A DNA stretch of 64,000 bases from JAKAXG01 sp035702985. GTDB taxonomy: Bacteria > Actinomycetota > Acidimicrobiia > Acidimicrobiales > Palsa-688. Below the pieces are notes generated by a model. That model was not told the DNA's origin. It did no database searches and worked only from the letters and a program-made list of their open reading frames with translations. Where the stretch lies: the NCBI GenBank assembly GCA_035702985.1, contig DASSZD010000070.1:1-64000 (forward strand). The letters run 5' to 3'. Of this stretch, positions 1 to 8,225 are shown one piece after another (within the stretch, counting starts at the first letter, position 1; each line of letters opens with the position of its first letter). A program made the position numbers and the translations under genes.

Positions 1-217
1 TGTCGCTTCATGTCCACAGAATGACGTTCGTGTCACCAGTTCTGCTCACCCGGGCTGACGGCGGCCCCCCCGGCCCCGTAGCCCGGCCCAGCCGGCCCCC
101 ACACCGCCGCCGAGCCGACCCACTCGACCCACTCGCCCTGCCGGTCCGGCCACCCCGCCGATCCGGATGCCGTGGGATGCCCGTGGGATGCCCTGGGACG
201 CGGCGCAGCGCGGCGAT
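1..217. other. Left-edge non-coding stretch
   Basis: No ORF with convincing coding character is seen here. The stretch lies downstream of the stop codon of the minus-strand kinase gene that follows. It holds two short imperfect tandem repeats: a duplicated GACCCACTC near 118-136 and two to three copies of a roughly 11-nt GTGGGATGCC-like unit near 169-198. No T-tract terminator is visible. It may be simple intergenic sequence. Confidence 0.5.
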
Positions 218-1288
218 CTAGGGCCGGTCGGACAGGAACTCGGCCGAACCCAGGTCCAGCGCCTGGCGCCCGTGGCGGTTGGCCATGACCATGAACATGT
301 CGTCGCTGCGCCCGGTGCGGGCCACCAGCATCGACGCCGCGATGGCCATGATCAGGCCGTCGAAGGCGAAGCGCCGATACCCGTCCCAGCATTCGGCCGT
401 CCCCACCTCGATGCCCACGCCGGCCAGCGACCGCCGGTAGGCGTCGACCAGGGCGGCCTCGTGCGCCCGGCGGGCGTCCGGCGTCAGGGCGGATCCGATG
501 AAATACGACAGGTCGCACAGCGGCGAGCCGATCCGCACCGTCTGCCAGTCGACCACCGCCACCCGGGGGCCGCCGAACAGCAGGTTGTCCAGGCGGAAAT
601 CGCCGTGCAGCACCGACCACGGTCGGGGCCGGTCGGCCAGGTACCCCTCGAGGCACCCCATCAGGACCTCGGACAGGGCCATCACGTCGGGCTCCACCCG
701 GTCCCGGTAGCGGTCCACGAAACCGGCGAACAATGTGGACACGAACTGGGCGGTGACGGCCGCCGATTCGGGCGACGGCCGGTCCAGCCAGGCCAGGTCG
801 AGCAGGGTCGCGTCCCCCCACCGGGGGGCGTGCAGGGCCGCCAGCTCGGCCACCGCGGCTGCCGCGTCGGGCGGGCGACAGCCGACGATCTGATCGCCGG
901 CCTCGGCGGGGGCCAGGTCCTCGAGCAGGACCACGTAGGCCTTGGTAGCCGGGTCGAAGCGGGCCAGGTAGCAGTGGGGATGGTTGACCCACACCGTGGG
1001 CGCCAGCTGGGTGTAGAAGGCCACCTCCAGCTCGTAGGTGCGGGTGGAGAAACCGGCGGCCCGGCTGACCGGGTCCGCCGCCGGCACCTTGGCCACCAGG
1101 GACGACGGGGCCGGGGTGGGCCGGTCCCACAACGGGACCAACCTGATCGAATCGGCCACGTTGCCGAGCCCGATCCGCTGCGCCGTCAACGACGTAACCC
1201 GGGCCCCGTCGGCCACCTCCGCCAGAGCCGCCGTGAGCCACTCGGCGGTCAGGTCACCGGCACCCTCCGGCACCTCGACAACCCTCAT
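218..1288 (-). CDS. Aminoglycoside phosphotransferase (APH)-like small-molecule kinase
   Basis: This 356-residue protein has the protein-kinase-like fold of APH/choline kinases. The catalytic loop is visible as H228-G-D230-F-R-L-D-N235, the metal-binding aspartate as D247 in VVDWQ, and a likely ATP-anchoring lysine as K67 in LVAKVP. The length fits the phosphotransferase enzyme family (PF01636 or the ecdysteroid-kinase-like branch). The ATG follows a purine-rich GGGGAGG site at good spacing. The substrate is unknown. In actinobacteria such kinases often sit among acyl-CoA genes, as here with an acyl-CoA synthetase 2 kb away, so an antibiotic-resistance role is not implied. It is transcribed divergently from the next gene. 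The fold is sure; the substrate is not. Confidence 0.85.
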   Translation of the reverse strand: MRVVEVPEGAGDLTAEWLTAALAEVADGARVTSLTAQRIGLGNVADSIRLVPLWDRPTPAPSSLVAKVPAADPVSRAAGFSTRTYELEVAFYTQLAPTVWVNHPHCYLARFDPATKAYVVLLEDLAPAEAGDQIVGCRPPDAAAAVAELAALHAPRWGDATLLDLAWLDRPSPESAAVTAQFVSTLFAGFVDRYRDRVEPDVMALSEVLMGCLEGYLADRPRPWSVLHGDFRLDNLLFGGPRVAVVDWQTVRIGSPLCDLSYFIGSALTPDARRAHEAALVDAYRRSLAGVGIEVGTAECWDGYRRFAFDGLIMAIAASMLVARTGRSDDMFMVMANRHGRQALDLGSAEFLSDRP

Positions 1289-1422
1289 CTGCCTCCCCTA
1301 CCCCTCGAACACTCCACCCCTGGACGGCGCTCGCCGCGCCGCCGGGCCCAGGCTACCCACCGGTAGCCGGATGTTGCCGGATCGTCGGGCTCACCTCCGA
1401 AGCGGCCGGCGCGGCCGGGCCG

Positions 1423-1480
1423 CCGGACCGGCCGACAACGCAACCGGACCGGCCGACAACGCAACCGGACCGGCCGCCGG
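1423..1480. repeat. Short 21-bp tandem repeat, about 2.6 copies
   Basis: Units at 1423-1443 and 1444-1464 are identical, and a partial third runs from 1465 to about 1476. The core of each unit is CCGGACCGGCCGACAACG. The array lies just upstream of the ATG of the PQQ-propeller lipoprotein, in its presumed 5' region. Confidence 0.8.
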
Positions 1481-1493
1481 GCAAGTATGGGGC

Positions 1494-3023
1494 ATGCGCC
1501 GATACCGGCGGCTGCCCGTCACGCTCCTGCTCGCCTCGCTGCTACCCCTCGGCGCGGCTGCGGGCTGCGCCGGTACGGGATCGGGTCGCCCCGCCGCCCG
1601 ACCGACCCCGGCCACCAGCCCCACCCCCACCAGCCCCACCCCCACCGGCCCGGCCAGCCCCACCGGCCCCAGCCCCGGCACCGGCCCGAGCCCGTCCCCG
1701 GCGGCGGGGGCAGCGGCCTGGACGACCTACCAGGACTCGGCCGCCCACCTGGGCGACGCTGGGGCCGACCCCGCCCTCGATCCGCTGCGACCGGCCTGGA
1801 AGGCCACCCTGGACGGGACGGCGGTGTACGGGCAGCCGCTGCTGTTCCGGGGGAAGGTGATCGTCGCCACGGAGGCCGACAACGTCTACGCCCTCGACGC
1901 CGCCACCGGGCGGGTGGACTGGCAGGTGAGCCTGGGCCAGCCGCTCCGGGGCGTGGCCGCCGCCGCCGGCTGCGGCGACGTGGACCCGCTCGGCGTGACC
2001 AGCACACCGGTCGTCGACGCCGCCACCGGCACCGTGTACGTGGTGGGCGAGGTCAGCACGGCGGGCCGGCCCCCGGTCCACCATCAACTGGTGGGCATCG
2101 ACGTGGCGACCGGCCGGACCGTGCTGAGCGTGGACGCCGATCCCCCGCTGCCGGCCGGCCAGGATCGCCTGCACCTGCTGCAGCGGGCGGCGCTGGCCCT
2201 CGGCAACGGGCGGGTCTACATCGGCTACGGGGGCCAGTACGGCGACTGCGGCGACTACTCGGGGTGGGTGGTGGGGGTGGCGGTGCCCGGGCCGCCGGGT
2301 GCGCCGCCCGCCGCCGGGCCGGCGCAAGCGGCCTTCGACGTGACTCCGGGAGGTACCGGCGGGGCGGTGTGGGACGGCGGATCCGGTCCGGCCATCGGCC
2401 CGCACGGCACCGTCTATGTGACCACCGGCAACCCCGACCGGCCCGGGCCGGCCCCGTGGACCGAGGCGGTGCTGGAGCTCGGGGCCGGGCTGGGCGGCCG
2501 CCCCCTGGCCGCCTTCCAGGACCGGGCCGCCCACGGGGACCTGGACCTGTCCACCGGGGGGCCGGTGCTGCTGCCCGGCGGGCTGCTGTTCGTGGTCGGC
2601 AAGACCGACGTGGGCTTCGTGCTGAGCCGGTCCGGCCTGGCTCCGGTCGCCGCCATCGCCGGGGTGTGCGGCAGCGACCCCGACGGCGGCCCCGCCTTCG
2701 ACGGGCGCACCGGGAGCATCTACGTGCCGTGCCGGGCGGGCGGCATCCAGCAGGTCAACCTGACCGGGCGCCGGCTGGGGTGGCGGGCCGGCCGGGCCAA
2801 CTCCACTCCGGTGCTGGCGGGCGGGGATCTGTGGGCCCTGCGCTACCCGGACGGGATCCTGGAGGAGCTGGACCCGGTGTCGGGCCGGGTTCTGCAGAGC
2901 TTGCCGGTGGGCCGGCGGGTGCCGACCTTCGCCTCCCTGTCGGTGGCCGCCGGCCTGGTGCTCGTCCCCACCGTCTCGGGGGTCGAGGCTTTCCAGGGGC
3001 CGGCCGGGCCGGGGACGTCGTGA
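1494..3023 (+). CDS. PQQ-like beta-propeller lipoprotein
   Basis: The protein is 509 residues from the chosen ATG. Residues 1-25 form a lipoprotein signal (RR-rich start, hydrophobic LLLASLLPLG, lipobox AAGC with C25), followed by a Pro/Thr/Ser-rich linker to about residue 75. The rest contains repeated beta-propeller blades with the VYALDAATG type of signature found in PQQ-dependent dehydrogenases and BamB-like WD proteins. The frame stays open upstream to 1038, but that part is antisense to the kinase gene, and the signal peptide fixes the start at 1494. It is probably an exported, membrane-anchored binding or scaffold protein. No quinoprotein catalytic residues could be assigned, so an enzyme function is not claimed. 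Confidence 0.8.
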   Translation: MRRYRRLPVTLLLASLLPLGAAAGCAGTGSGRPAARPTPATSPTPTSPTPTGPASPTGPSPGTGPSPSPAAGAAAWTTYQDSAAHLGDAGADPALDPLRPAWKATLDGTAVYGQPLLFRGKVIVATEADNVYALDAATGRVDWQVSLGQPLRGVAAAAGCGDVDPLGVTSTPVVDAATGTVYVVGEVSTAGRPPVHHQLVGIDVATGRTVLSVDADPPLPAGQDRLHLLQRAALALGNGRVYIGYGGQYGDCGDYSGWVVGVAVPGPPGAPPAAGPAQAAFDVTPGGTGGAVWDGGSGPAIGPHGTVYVTTGNPDRPGPAPWTEAVLELGAGLGGRPLAAFQDRAAHGDLDLSTGGPVLLPGGLLFVVGKTDVGFVLSRSGLAPVAAIAGVCGSDPDGGPAFDGRTGSIYVPCRAGGIQQVNLTGRRLGWRAGRANSTPVLAGGDLWALRYPDGILEELDPVSGRVLQSLPVGRRVPTFASLSVAAGLVLVPTVSGVEAFQGPAGPGTS

Positions 3024-3081
3024 CCCCAGCGGCCGCTACTGTTCGCCGGAGGGCCCGTCGGTTGAGCCCGGGGAGGGATAG

Positions 3082-4728
3082 ATGACCAGATTGTCCTATG
3101 CGCACGGCGTGTCGGATACCGCTCTTCTGGGCGAGACCATCGGCGCCAACCTGGCCCGCGCCGCCGCCACCCGGCCCGACCACGAGGCTCTGGTGGACTG
3201 CCCCTCGGGGCGGCGCTGGACCTACGCCGAGCTGCTGCAGTGGTCGCGTACGGTCGCCCGCGGCCTGATGGCTCTCGGGGTGGAGAAAGGTGACCGGGTC
3301 GGCATCTGGTCCCCCAACTGCCCGGAGTGGGTGGCGGTGCAGTACGGAACGGCCCTGATGGGCGCCATTCTGGTCAATGTCAACCCCGCCTACCGCACCT
3401 CGGAGCTCGAGTACGTGCTTCGCCAGTCCGGGGTCAAGGTGCTGGTCAGCGCGGTGGCCCACCGCACCAGCGACTACCGCGCCATGGTCGAGCAGGTACG
3501 GCCGGCGGTGCCGGGACTCCGGCACGTGGTGCACATCGGGGCGGACAGCTGGGACGAGCTCGAAGCGGGCGCCTCGTCGGTCGGCGACGCCGAGCTGGCC
3601 GCGGCGGAAGCGGCCCTCACCTTCGACGACCCGATCAACATCCAGTACACCTCCGGGACCACCGGGTTCCCGAAGGGAGCCACCCTCTCGCACCACAACA
3701 TCCTCAACAACGGGTACTTCGTGGGCGAGCTGCTCGGCTACACCGAAGCCGACCGGGTGTGCCTGCCGGTGCCCTTCTACCACTGCTTCGGGATGGTCAT
3801 GGGCAACCTGGGTTCCACCACGCACGGCTCCACCATCGTGATACCGGCTCCCCTGTTCGATCCGGCGGCCACCCTGCGGGCCATCCAGGACGAGCGGTGC
3901 ACGTCCCTCTACGGCGTCCCGACCATGTTCATCGCCGAACTGGGGGTCGACGGCTTCGCCGGCTACGACCTCACCTCGCTGCGGACCGGGCTCATGGCCG
4001 GCTCGCCCTGCCCGGTCGAGATCATGAAGCGGGTGCAGACCGAGATGCACATGGAGGAGGTGGGCATCGCCTACGGCATGACCGAGACGTCACCGGTGTC
4101 CACCCAGACCAGGGCGGACGACGACCTCGAGCACCGCACGGCCACCGTCGGGCGGGTCATGCCCCATGTCGAGATCAAGATCATCGACCCGGCCACCGGC
4201 CTGGTGGCGCCGGTGGGCACCCCGGGCGAGTTCTGCACCCGGGGCTACTCGGTCATGCTCGGCTACTGGGACGAACCGGCCAAGACCGCGGAGGCGGTCG
4301 ACGCCGCCGGCTGGATGCACACCGGAGACCTGGCCGTGATGGGCGAGGACGGCTACGTGAACATCGTCGGCCGGATCAAGGACCTGGTCATCCGCGGAGG
4401 GGAGAACGTGTACCCGCGGGAGATCGAGGAGTTCCTCTACACCCACCCCGACATCGCCGACGTGGCCGTCATCGGGGTCCCCGACGAGAAGTACGGCGAG
4501 GAGATCATGGCCTGGGTGAAGCTGCGGGCGGGGGCCGAGCCGCTCACCGCCGAGGCCATCCGGGAGTTCTGCCGGGGCCGCATAGCCCACCAGAAGATCC
4601 CCCGCTACGTGCGCATAACCGAGGACTTCCCCATGACCGTCACCGGCAAGATCCGCAAGGTCGAGATGCGCCAGGTGAGCATCCAGGAGCTGGGCCTGGA
4701 TCAGGTGGCGGGGATCCGCACGGCCTGA
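3082..4728 (+). CDS. Fatty-acyl-CoA synthetase (AMP-binding, FadD-type)
   Basis: This 548-residue ANL-superfamily enzyme activates a carboxylic acid to its acyl-AMP and then to its CoA thioester. The phosphate-binding loop YTSGTTGFPKG lies at 189-199, the A5-type YGMTETSP motif near residue 332 and GRIKDLVIRGGENVYPREIE near 430. The C-terminal catalytic lysine is K523 in TVTGKIRK. The size and motifs match medium/long-chain acyl-CoA synthetases of the FadD/AcsF type. A strong GGGGAGGG site lies 4-5 nt before the ATG. The last 28 coding bases overlap the 3' end of the convergent histidine kinase gene. The chain-length range is unknown, but acyl-CoA dehydrogenases, TesB and a hotdog protein elsewhere in the window fit fatty-acid use. 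Confidence 0.93.
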   Translation: MTRLSYAHGVSDTALLGETIGANLARAAATRPDHEALVDCPSGRRWTYAELLQWSRTVARGLMALGVEKGDRVGIWSPNCPEWVAVQYGTALMGAILVNVNPAYRTSELEYVLRQSGVKVLVSAVAHRTSDYRAMVEQVRPAVPGLRHVVHIGADSWDELEAGASSVGDAELAAAEAALTFDDPINIQYTSGTTGFPKGATLSHHNILNNGYFVGELLGYTEADRVCLPVPFYHCFGMVMGNLGSTTHGSTIVIPAPLFDPAATLRAIQDERCTSLYGVPTMFIAELGVDGFAGYDLTSLRTGLMAGSPCPVEIMKRVQTEMHMEEVGIAYGMTETSPVSTQTRADDDLEHRTATVGRVMPHVEIKIIDPATGLVAPVGTPGEFCTRGYSVMLGYWDEPAKTAEAVDAAGWMHTGDLAVMGEDGYVNIVGRIKDLVIRGGENVYPREIEEFLYTHPDIADVAVIGVPDEKYGEEIMAWVKLRAGAEPLTAEAIREFCRGRIAHQKIPRYVRITEDFPMTVTGKIRKVEMRQVSIQELGLDQVAGIRTA

Positions 4729-6161
4729 TCCACCGGCCCGGCCGCGCCCCCCGCCCCGGTCGGTTCGGCCCCACCGGGCGGTCCCGCCGGCGGGGCGGGG
4801 CGCACCGCCAGCGGCAGGTGCAGGACGAACTCGGCGCCGGGGTGAGCGGAGCGGATCTCGATCCGGCCCCCGTAGAACCGGCTCAGGTCGGCGACTATGG
4901 CCAGGCCCAGGCCGAACCCCCCGTCGCCCCGGTGGCGGGCCTCGTCCAGGCGGACGAAACGCTCGAACACCCGGGTGCGGTCCTTCTCCGGGATCCCCGG
5001 ACCGTCGTCGGCGACACGCAGCACCGCCTCCCCGCCCTCGGTCCCGACGGTGACGGTGACGGTGGTCTCGGCGTAACGCCGGGCGTTGTCCAGCAGGTTG
5101 GCCACCATGCGCTCCAGGTACAAGCCGGGCACCACCACCGGGGTGGACGCCGTGTGCAGCCGGACGGCCGGGCCGGCGGTGTCGGGGCGCCCGCTCCTCG
5201 CCACCGCCACCCGGCGGGTGACCTCGGCCAGGTCCACCGGTTCGGCCACCGCCGGGAGGCTCCCCTCGTCGGAGCGGGCCAGGAGCAGCAGCCCGGCGAC
5301 CAGTTGCTCCATGCGCTCGTTCTGGTTGAGCACCTCCCCCGCCACCTCCGCCCAGTCGGCGGCGGCCGGGTGGTGCAGGGCCACCTCCAGCTCGGTGCGG
5401 ATGTTGGCGATGGGCGACCGCAGCTCATGGGACGCGTCGGACACGAAGCGCCGTTCCCGCTCCGACGCGGCCTGTATGCGGTCCAGCATCGAGTTGAGCG
5501 TCCGGGCCAGGCGGCCCACCTCGTCGTCCACGGCCGGCTCGGCCACCCGGTGGCCGCCCCGCACGGTCGCCACGTCGGCGACCTCCCGGCGCATCATCTC
5601 GATGGGCCGCAGGGCCCGGCCCACGATCAGCCAGCTGATCAGCCCCACCACCAGGACCAGCATCGGGGTGCCGATGGCCAGCAGGCGCCGCACGTAGGCC
5701 ACGCTGTGGTCGTACTGCTGCAGGGAGGTGACCACCACGACCACCCCTTTGACCTTGCCGCTGCTCACCGGAACGGCCACCGCCCTGATGTCGCGGGCCA
5801 GCTCACCCAGGATCTCGGAGCTCTGCACCACCTGCGACTGCCCCGGGTTCCACAACGGCGGCAGATCGTGCAGGGGCCGGCTGGCCCCGAGCACCCGGCC
5901 GTTGCGAAGGACCTGCACCAGGCCGGTGTCCACGCTGGCGTTGGAGGGCAGCACCAGCGGGGTGGTGAGATCGGGGTTCAGGGCCATGACCAGCCGGGCC
6001 TGCTCCTGGGCCGTGGCCATGAGGGTCCGGTGCCGGTAGTGCTGCATGCCGGCGTCGACGAGCACCGACGAGACCACCAGGGCGCAGGCCACCGCCACCA
6101 GGGCGGTCAAGCTCACCCGGACCCGGACGCTGCCCAGCAACTGGCGCACGAACCTGCTCAT
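4701..6161 (-). CDS. Sensor histidine kinase of an OmpR-type two-component system
   Basis: The 486-residue membrane kinase has a transmembrane helix at about 14-36, an extracytoplasmic sensor region, and a second helix at about 160-180. A HAMP linker follows (VGRALRPIEMM onward). The dimerisation/phosphoacceptor box is FVSDASHELRSPIANIR with H245. ATPase N box NLLDNARRYAE, G1 box VADDGPGIP and G2 box GFGLGLAIV follow. The ATG overlaps the response-regulator stop codon (ATGA), so the pair is translationally coupled with the regulator first. The frame is open upstream to 6308, but that part is antisense-like; MSRF begins the true protein. The layout resembles MprB/TcrY-type actinobacterial kinases; the stimulus is unknown. 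Confidence 0.93.
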   Translation of the reverse strand: MSRFVRQLLGSVRVRVSLTALVAVACALVVSSVLVDAGMQHYRHRTLMATAQEQARLVMALNPDLTTPLVLPSNASVDTGLVQVLRNGRVLGASRPLHDLPPLWNPGQSQVVQSSEILGELARDIRAVAVPVSSGKVKGVVVVVTSLQQYDHSVAYVRRLLAIGTPMLVLVVGLISWLIVGRALRPIEMMRREVADVATVRGGHRVAEPAVDDEVGRLARTLNSMLDRIQAASERERRFVSDASHELRSPIANIRTELEVALHHPAAADWAEVAGEVLNQNERMEQLVAGLLLLARSDEGSLPAVAEPVDLAEVTRRVAVARSGRPDTAGPAVRLHTASTPVVVPGLYLERMVANLLDNARRYAETTVTVTVGTEGGEAVLRVADDGPGIPEKDRTRVFERFVRLDEARHRGDGGFGLGLAIVADLSRFYGGRIEIRSAHPGAEFVLHLPLAVRPAPPAGPPGGAEPTGAGGAAGPVDQAVRIPAT

Positions 6162-6841
6162 GCCTCGCCGTCCACCGCCACCAGCCGGTAGCCCAGGGAC
6201 CTCACCGTCTCGATGTGCGACGGCATCCCGGCCCGGTCCAGCTTGCGGCGCAGGTAACCGACGTAGACCTCCACCACGTTGGGGTCGCGCTCGCTGGTCG
6301 GATCCCACACGTGCTCGAGCAGCTCCGCCTTCGACACGGCCTCTCCCGGGCGGTGCAGCAGGTACGACAGCAGGGCGTGCTCCCGCTTGGTGAGCACCAC
6401 CTCCTCATCGGCCCGCCAGCAGCGGTGCTCCCGGGTGTCGAGGCGCACATCCCCGTAGGTGAGCACCGCCCCCGCCGGCGACCCGCCCCGGCGGATCAGG
6501 GCCCGGAGCCGGGCCAGGAGCACCGGGTAGGAGAACGGCTTGGACAGGAAGTCGTCGGCTCCGGTGTCGAGGGCCTCGGTCTGGTCGAACTCCCCCTGCT
6601 TGGCGGTCAGCATGAGCACCGGCACCCGGACCCCGCTGTCGCGCAGCTTGCGGGTCACGGTGTAGCCGTTCATCTTGGGGAGCATCAGGTCCAGGATCAC
6701 CGCGTCGAACGGCTCGGACAGGGCCCGCGACAGGCCCTGCTCCCCATCGGTGGCCACGTCCACGAAGTACCCCTCCGCGTGCAGGCCTCGCGCCAGGGAC
6801 CGGGCCATGACCAGCTCGTCCTCGACGATCAGTATCCTCAC
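6158..6841 (-). CDS. OmpR/PhoB-family response regulator
   Basis: The 227-residue protein is a receiver domain (1 to about 120) followed by a winged-helix DNA-binding domain. The acidic pocket includes E7/D8, the phosphoacceptor is D51 in ILDLMLP, and the conserved switch residues are T79 and K101 (LSKPF). The C-terminal half carries LTKREHALLSYLL and the recognition-helix region ending in ETVRSLGYRLV, typical of OmpR regulators. The start is GTG at 6841 (VRILIVEDE), preceded by GGGAG on the minus strand. The stop overlaps the kinase ATG by 4 nt. Only 30 bp separate it from the divergent kinase-like gene at 6872, so the two promoters must overlap. Confidence 0.95.
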   Translation of the reverse strand: MRILIVEDELVMARSLARGLHAEGYFVDVATDGEQGLSRALSEPFDAVILDLMLPKMNGYTVTRKLRDSGVRVPVLMLTAKQGEFDQTEALDTGADDFLSKPFSYPVLLARLRALIRRGGSPAGAVLTYGDVRLDTREHRCWRADEEVVLTKREHALLSYLLHRPGEAVSKAELLEHVWDPTSERDPNVVEVYVGYLRRKLDRAGMPSHIETVRSLGYRLVAVDGEA

Positions 6842-6858
6842 CGCTCCCAGTCTGCCCT

Positions 6859-6864
6859 TACAGT
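6859..6864 (+). promoter_or_regulatory. TANNNT -10 box (TACAGT), probable leaderless start
   Basis: TACAGT ends 7 nt before the ATG at 6872. There is no Shine-Dalgarno site, and the spacing would put the transcription start on or near the start codon. Confidence 0.6.
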
Positions 6865-6871
6865 CTCGGTC

Positions 6872-7849
6872 ATGGGTGACGTGCACGCCGATGAGCTGCT
6901 GGGGATCGCCCGGGCGGCGCTCGGCGACTCGACGGCGGTATCGGACATCCAGGCGCTGACCAGCGGGGCGTCCCGCCGCTCGTGGGTGCTTCAGGCCGGC
7001 CCGGAGGGCGGACCGTCCCGGCGCTACGTGCTGCAGCGGGAGATGATCCGCCCGGATCCGGCCACACCCGCCGACGAGCGGCCGCTGCCCATGACCGACC
7101 AGGCGGCGCTCATCGAGGCGGCCGGGGCGGCCGGGGTCCCGGTGGCCCGCACGGTGGCCGCCGGGTGCCAGGGCGGGCTGGGGTGGATCCTGGCCGAGTA
7201 CGCGGCTGGGGAGGCCCTGCCGCCCAGGGTGCTGCGGGACCCGGACCTGGCCGGGGGACGCGACCGCCTCACCGACGACGCGGCGTCGGCTCTGGCCACC
7301 CTGCACCGCATGGACCCGGCCCGGTCCGGCCTGGCCGACCAGGACAAGCTGGCGCTGTACCGGCGCCGGCTGGACCAGACCGGCGAGGAGCGCCCGGTGC
7401 TCGAACTGGCCTACCGGTGGCTGGTCACCCACCGGCCCCCGGCCCGGCCGGCCGTGATCGTCCACGGGGACTTCCGCCTGGGGAACCTCCTGGTCGACCG
7501 GGACGGCCTGCGGGCGGTGCTGGACTGGGAGCTGGCCCACCTGGGCGACCCGCACGAGGACGTGGCGTGGGCCACCATCCGGGCCTGGCGCTTCGACCGG
7601 CACCGGCCGCCCGGGGTGTTCCCCGAACCGGACCGGTGGGCGGCCGCCTACGACCGGGCGTCGGGCGGGCGGGTGCTCGACCCCGGCGCCCTGCGCTGGT
7701 GGCAGATCGCCGGCACCTGGTTCTGGGCCGTGATCAGCGCCATGCAGGCCCGGCGCCACCTGGAAGGCATGGTCCGCTCCCTGGAGCACGCGGTCATAGG
7801 CCGGCGGGTGTGTGAGAGCGAGTGGGATCTCCTGGAGCAGCTGCCGTGA
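6872..7849 (+). CDS. APH-like kinase, LvaA-type (putative 4-hydroxyacyl-CoA kinase)
   Basis: The 325-residue phosphotransferase has catalytic loop H198-G-D200-F-R-L-G-N205 and metal-binding D218 in VLDWE, followed by LAHLGDPHEDVAW, a combination common in the branch related to the kinase domain of ACAD10/ACAD11. The stop codon overlaps the GTG of the small downstream gene (GTGA). A kinase coupled to a roughly 120-residue partner is the arrangement of LvaA-LvaB from the Pseudomonas putida levulinate pathway, where the kinase phosphorylates 4-hydroxyvaleryl-CoA and needs the small protein. An ACAD10/11-like dehydrogenase that could serve as the third step lies at 34368. The kinase fold is secure; the substrate is inference. 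Confidence 0.85.
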   Translation: MGDVHADELLGIARAALGDSTAVSDIQALTSGASRRSWVLQAGPEGGPSRRYVLQREMIRPDPATPADERPLPMTDQAALIEAAGAAGVPVARTVAAGCQGGLGWILAEYAAGEALPPRVLRDPDLAGGRDRLTDDAASALATLHRMDPARSGLADQDKLALYRRRLDQTGEERPVLELAYRWLVTHRPPARPAVIVHGDFRLGNLLVDRDGLRAVLDWELAHLGDPHEDVAWATIRAWRFDRHRPPGVFPEPDRWAAAYDRASGGRVLDPGALRWWQIAGTWFWAVISAMQARRHLEGMVRSLEHAVIGRRVCESEWDLLEQLP

Positions 7850-8208
7850 CCGGGGCGGGAGGGGACCTCCACGGCCGGCCCACCCTGGCGGAGCTGGTCG
7901 ACGCCGTCCTGGGCTACCTGCGCGACGACCTGGCGGACCGGGTCGACGGCCCGGAGCGGCACCGGGTGCGCATCGCGGTGCACGCCCTAGAGATGGTCGA
8001 CCGGGAGCTCCGCCTCGGACCCGAGCAGGCCCGGGCCCATGGGGCACGGCTGGCGCAGCTGGGGTTCGGCTCGGACGCCGAGCTGGCCCGGGCCATCCGG
8101 GCCGGGGAGGTGGACGACGGTCCGGCCCTGCGCCGGGCGCTCACCGATGACACCGCCGACCGCCTCCGGGTGGCCAACCCCCGGTGGCTGCCCGCCGATC
8201 CCGCCTAG
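7846..8208 (+). CDS. Small DUF6285-like protein, LvaB-type kinase partner
   Basis: The 120-residue protein starts with GTG inside the stop codon of the preceding kinase gene. The sequence is mostly helical and soluble, with LAELVDAVLGYLRDDL near the start and HRVRIAVHALEMVDREL in the middle. It resembles the DUF6285 family that accompanies APH-like kinases and acyl-CoA dehydrogenases; this assignment is from memory of the family's look and gene context. No catalytic residues are apparent. The tight coupling implies a 1:1 complex with the kinase. The frame is open 24 nt further upstream, but GTG at 7846 gives the coupled start. Confidence 0.75.
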   Translation: MTGAGGDLHGRPTLAELVDAVLGYLRDDLADRVDGPERHRVRIAVHALEMVDRELRLGPEQARAHGARLAQLGFGSDAELARAIRAGEVDDGPALRRALTDDTADRLRVANPRWLPADPA

Positions 8209-8213
8209 CCCCT

Positions 8214-8219
8214 TAAGCT
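8214..8219 (+). promoter_or_regulatory. TANNNT -10 box (TAAGCT), probable leaderless start
   Basis: TAAGCT ends 6 nt before the GTG at 8226. It lies directly after the stop of the upstream gene. No Shine-Dalgarno sequence is present. Confidence 0.6.
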
Positions 8220-8225
8220 GCCGGC

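Noticed and set aside
118..198. Short repeats at the left edge as a possible CRISPR or operator array
   Set aside because: The units are only about 9-11 nt, imperfect and without spacers, so they are ordinary slippage-type repeats.
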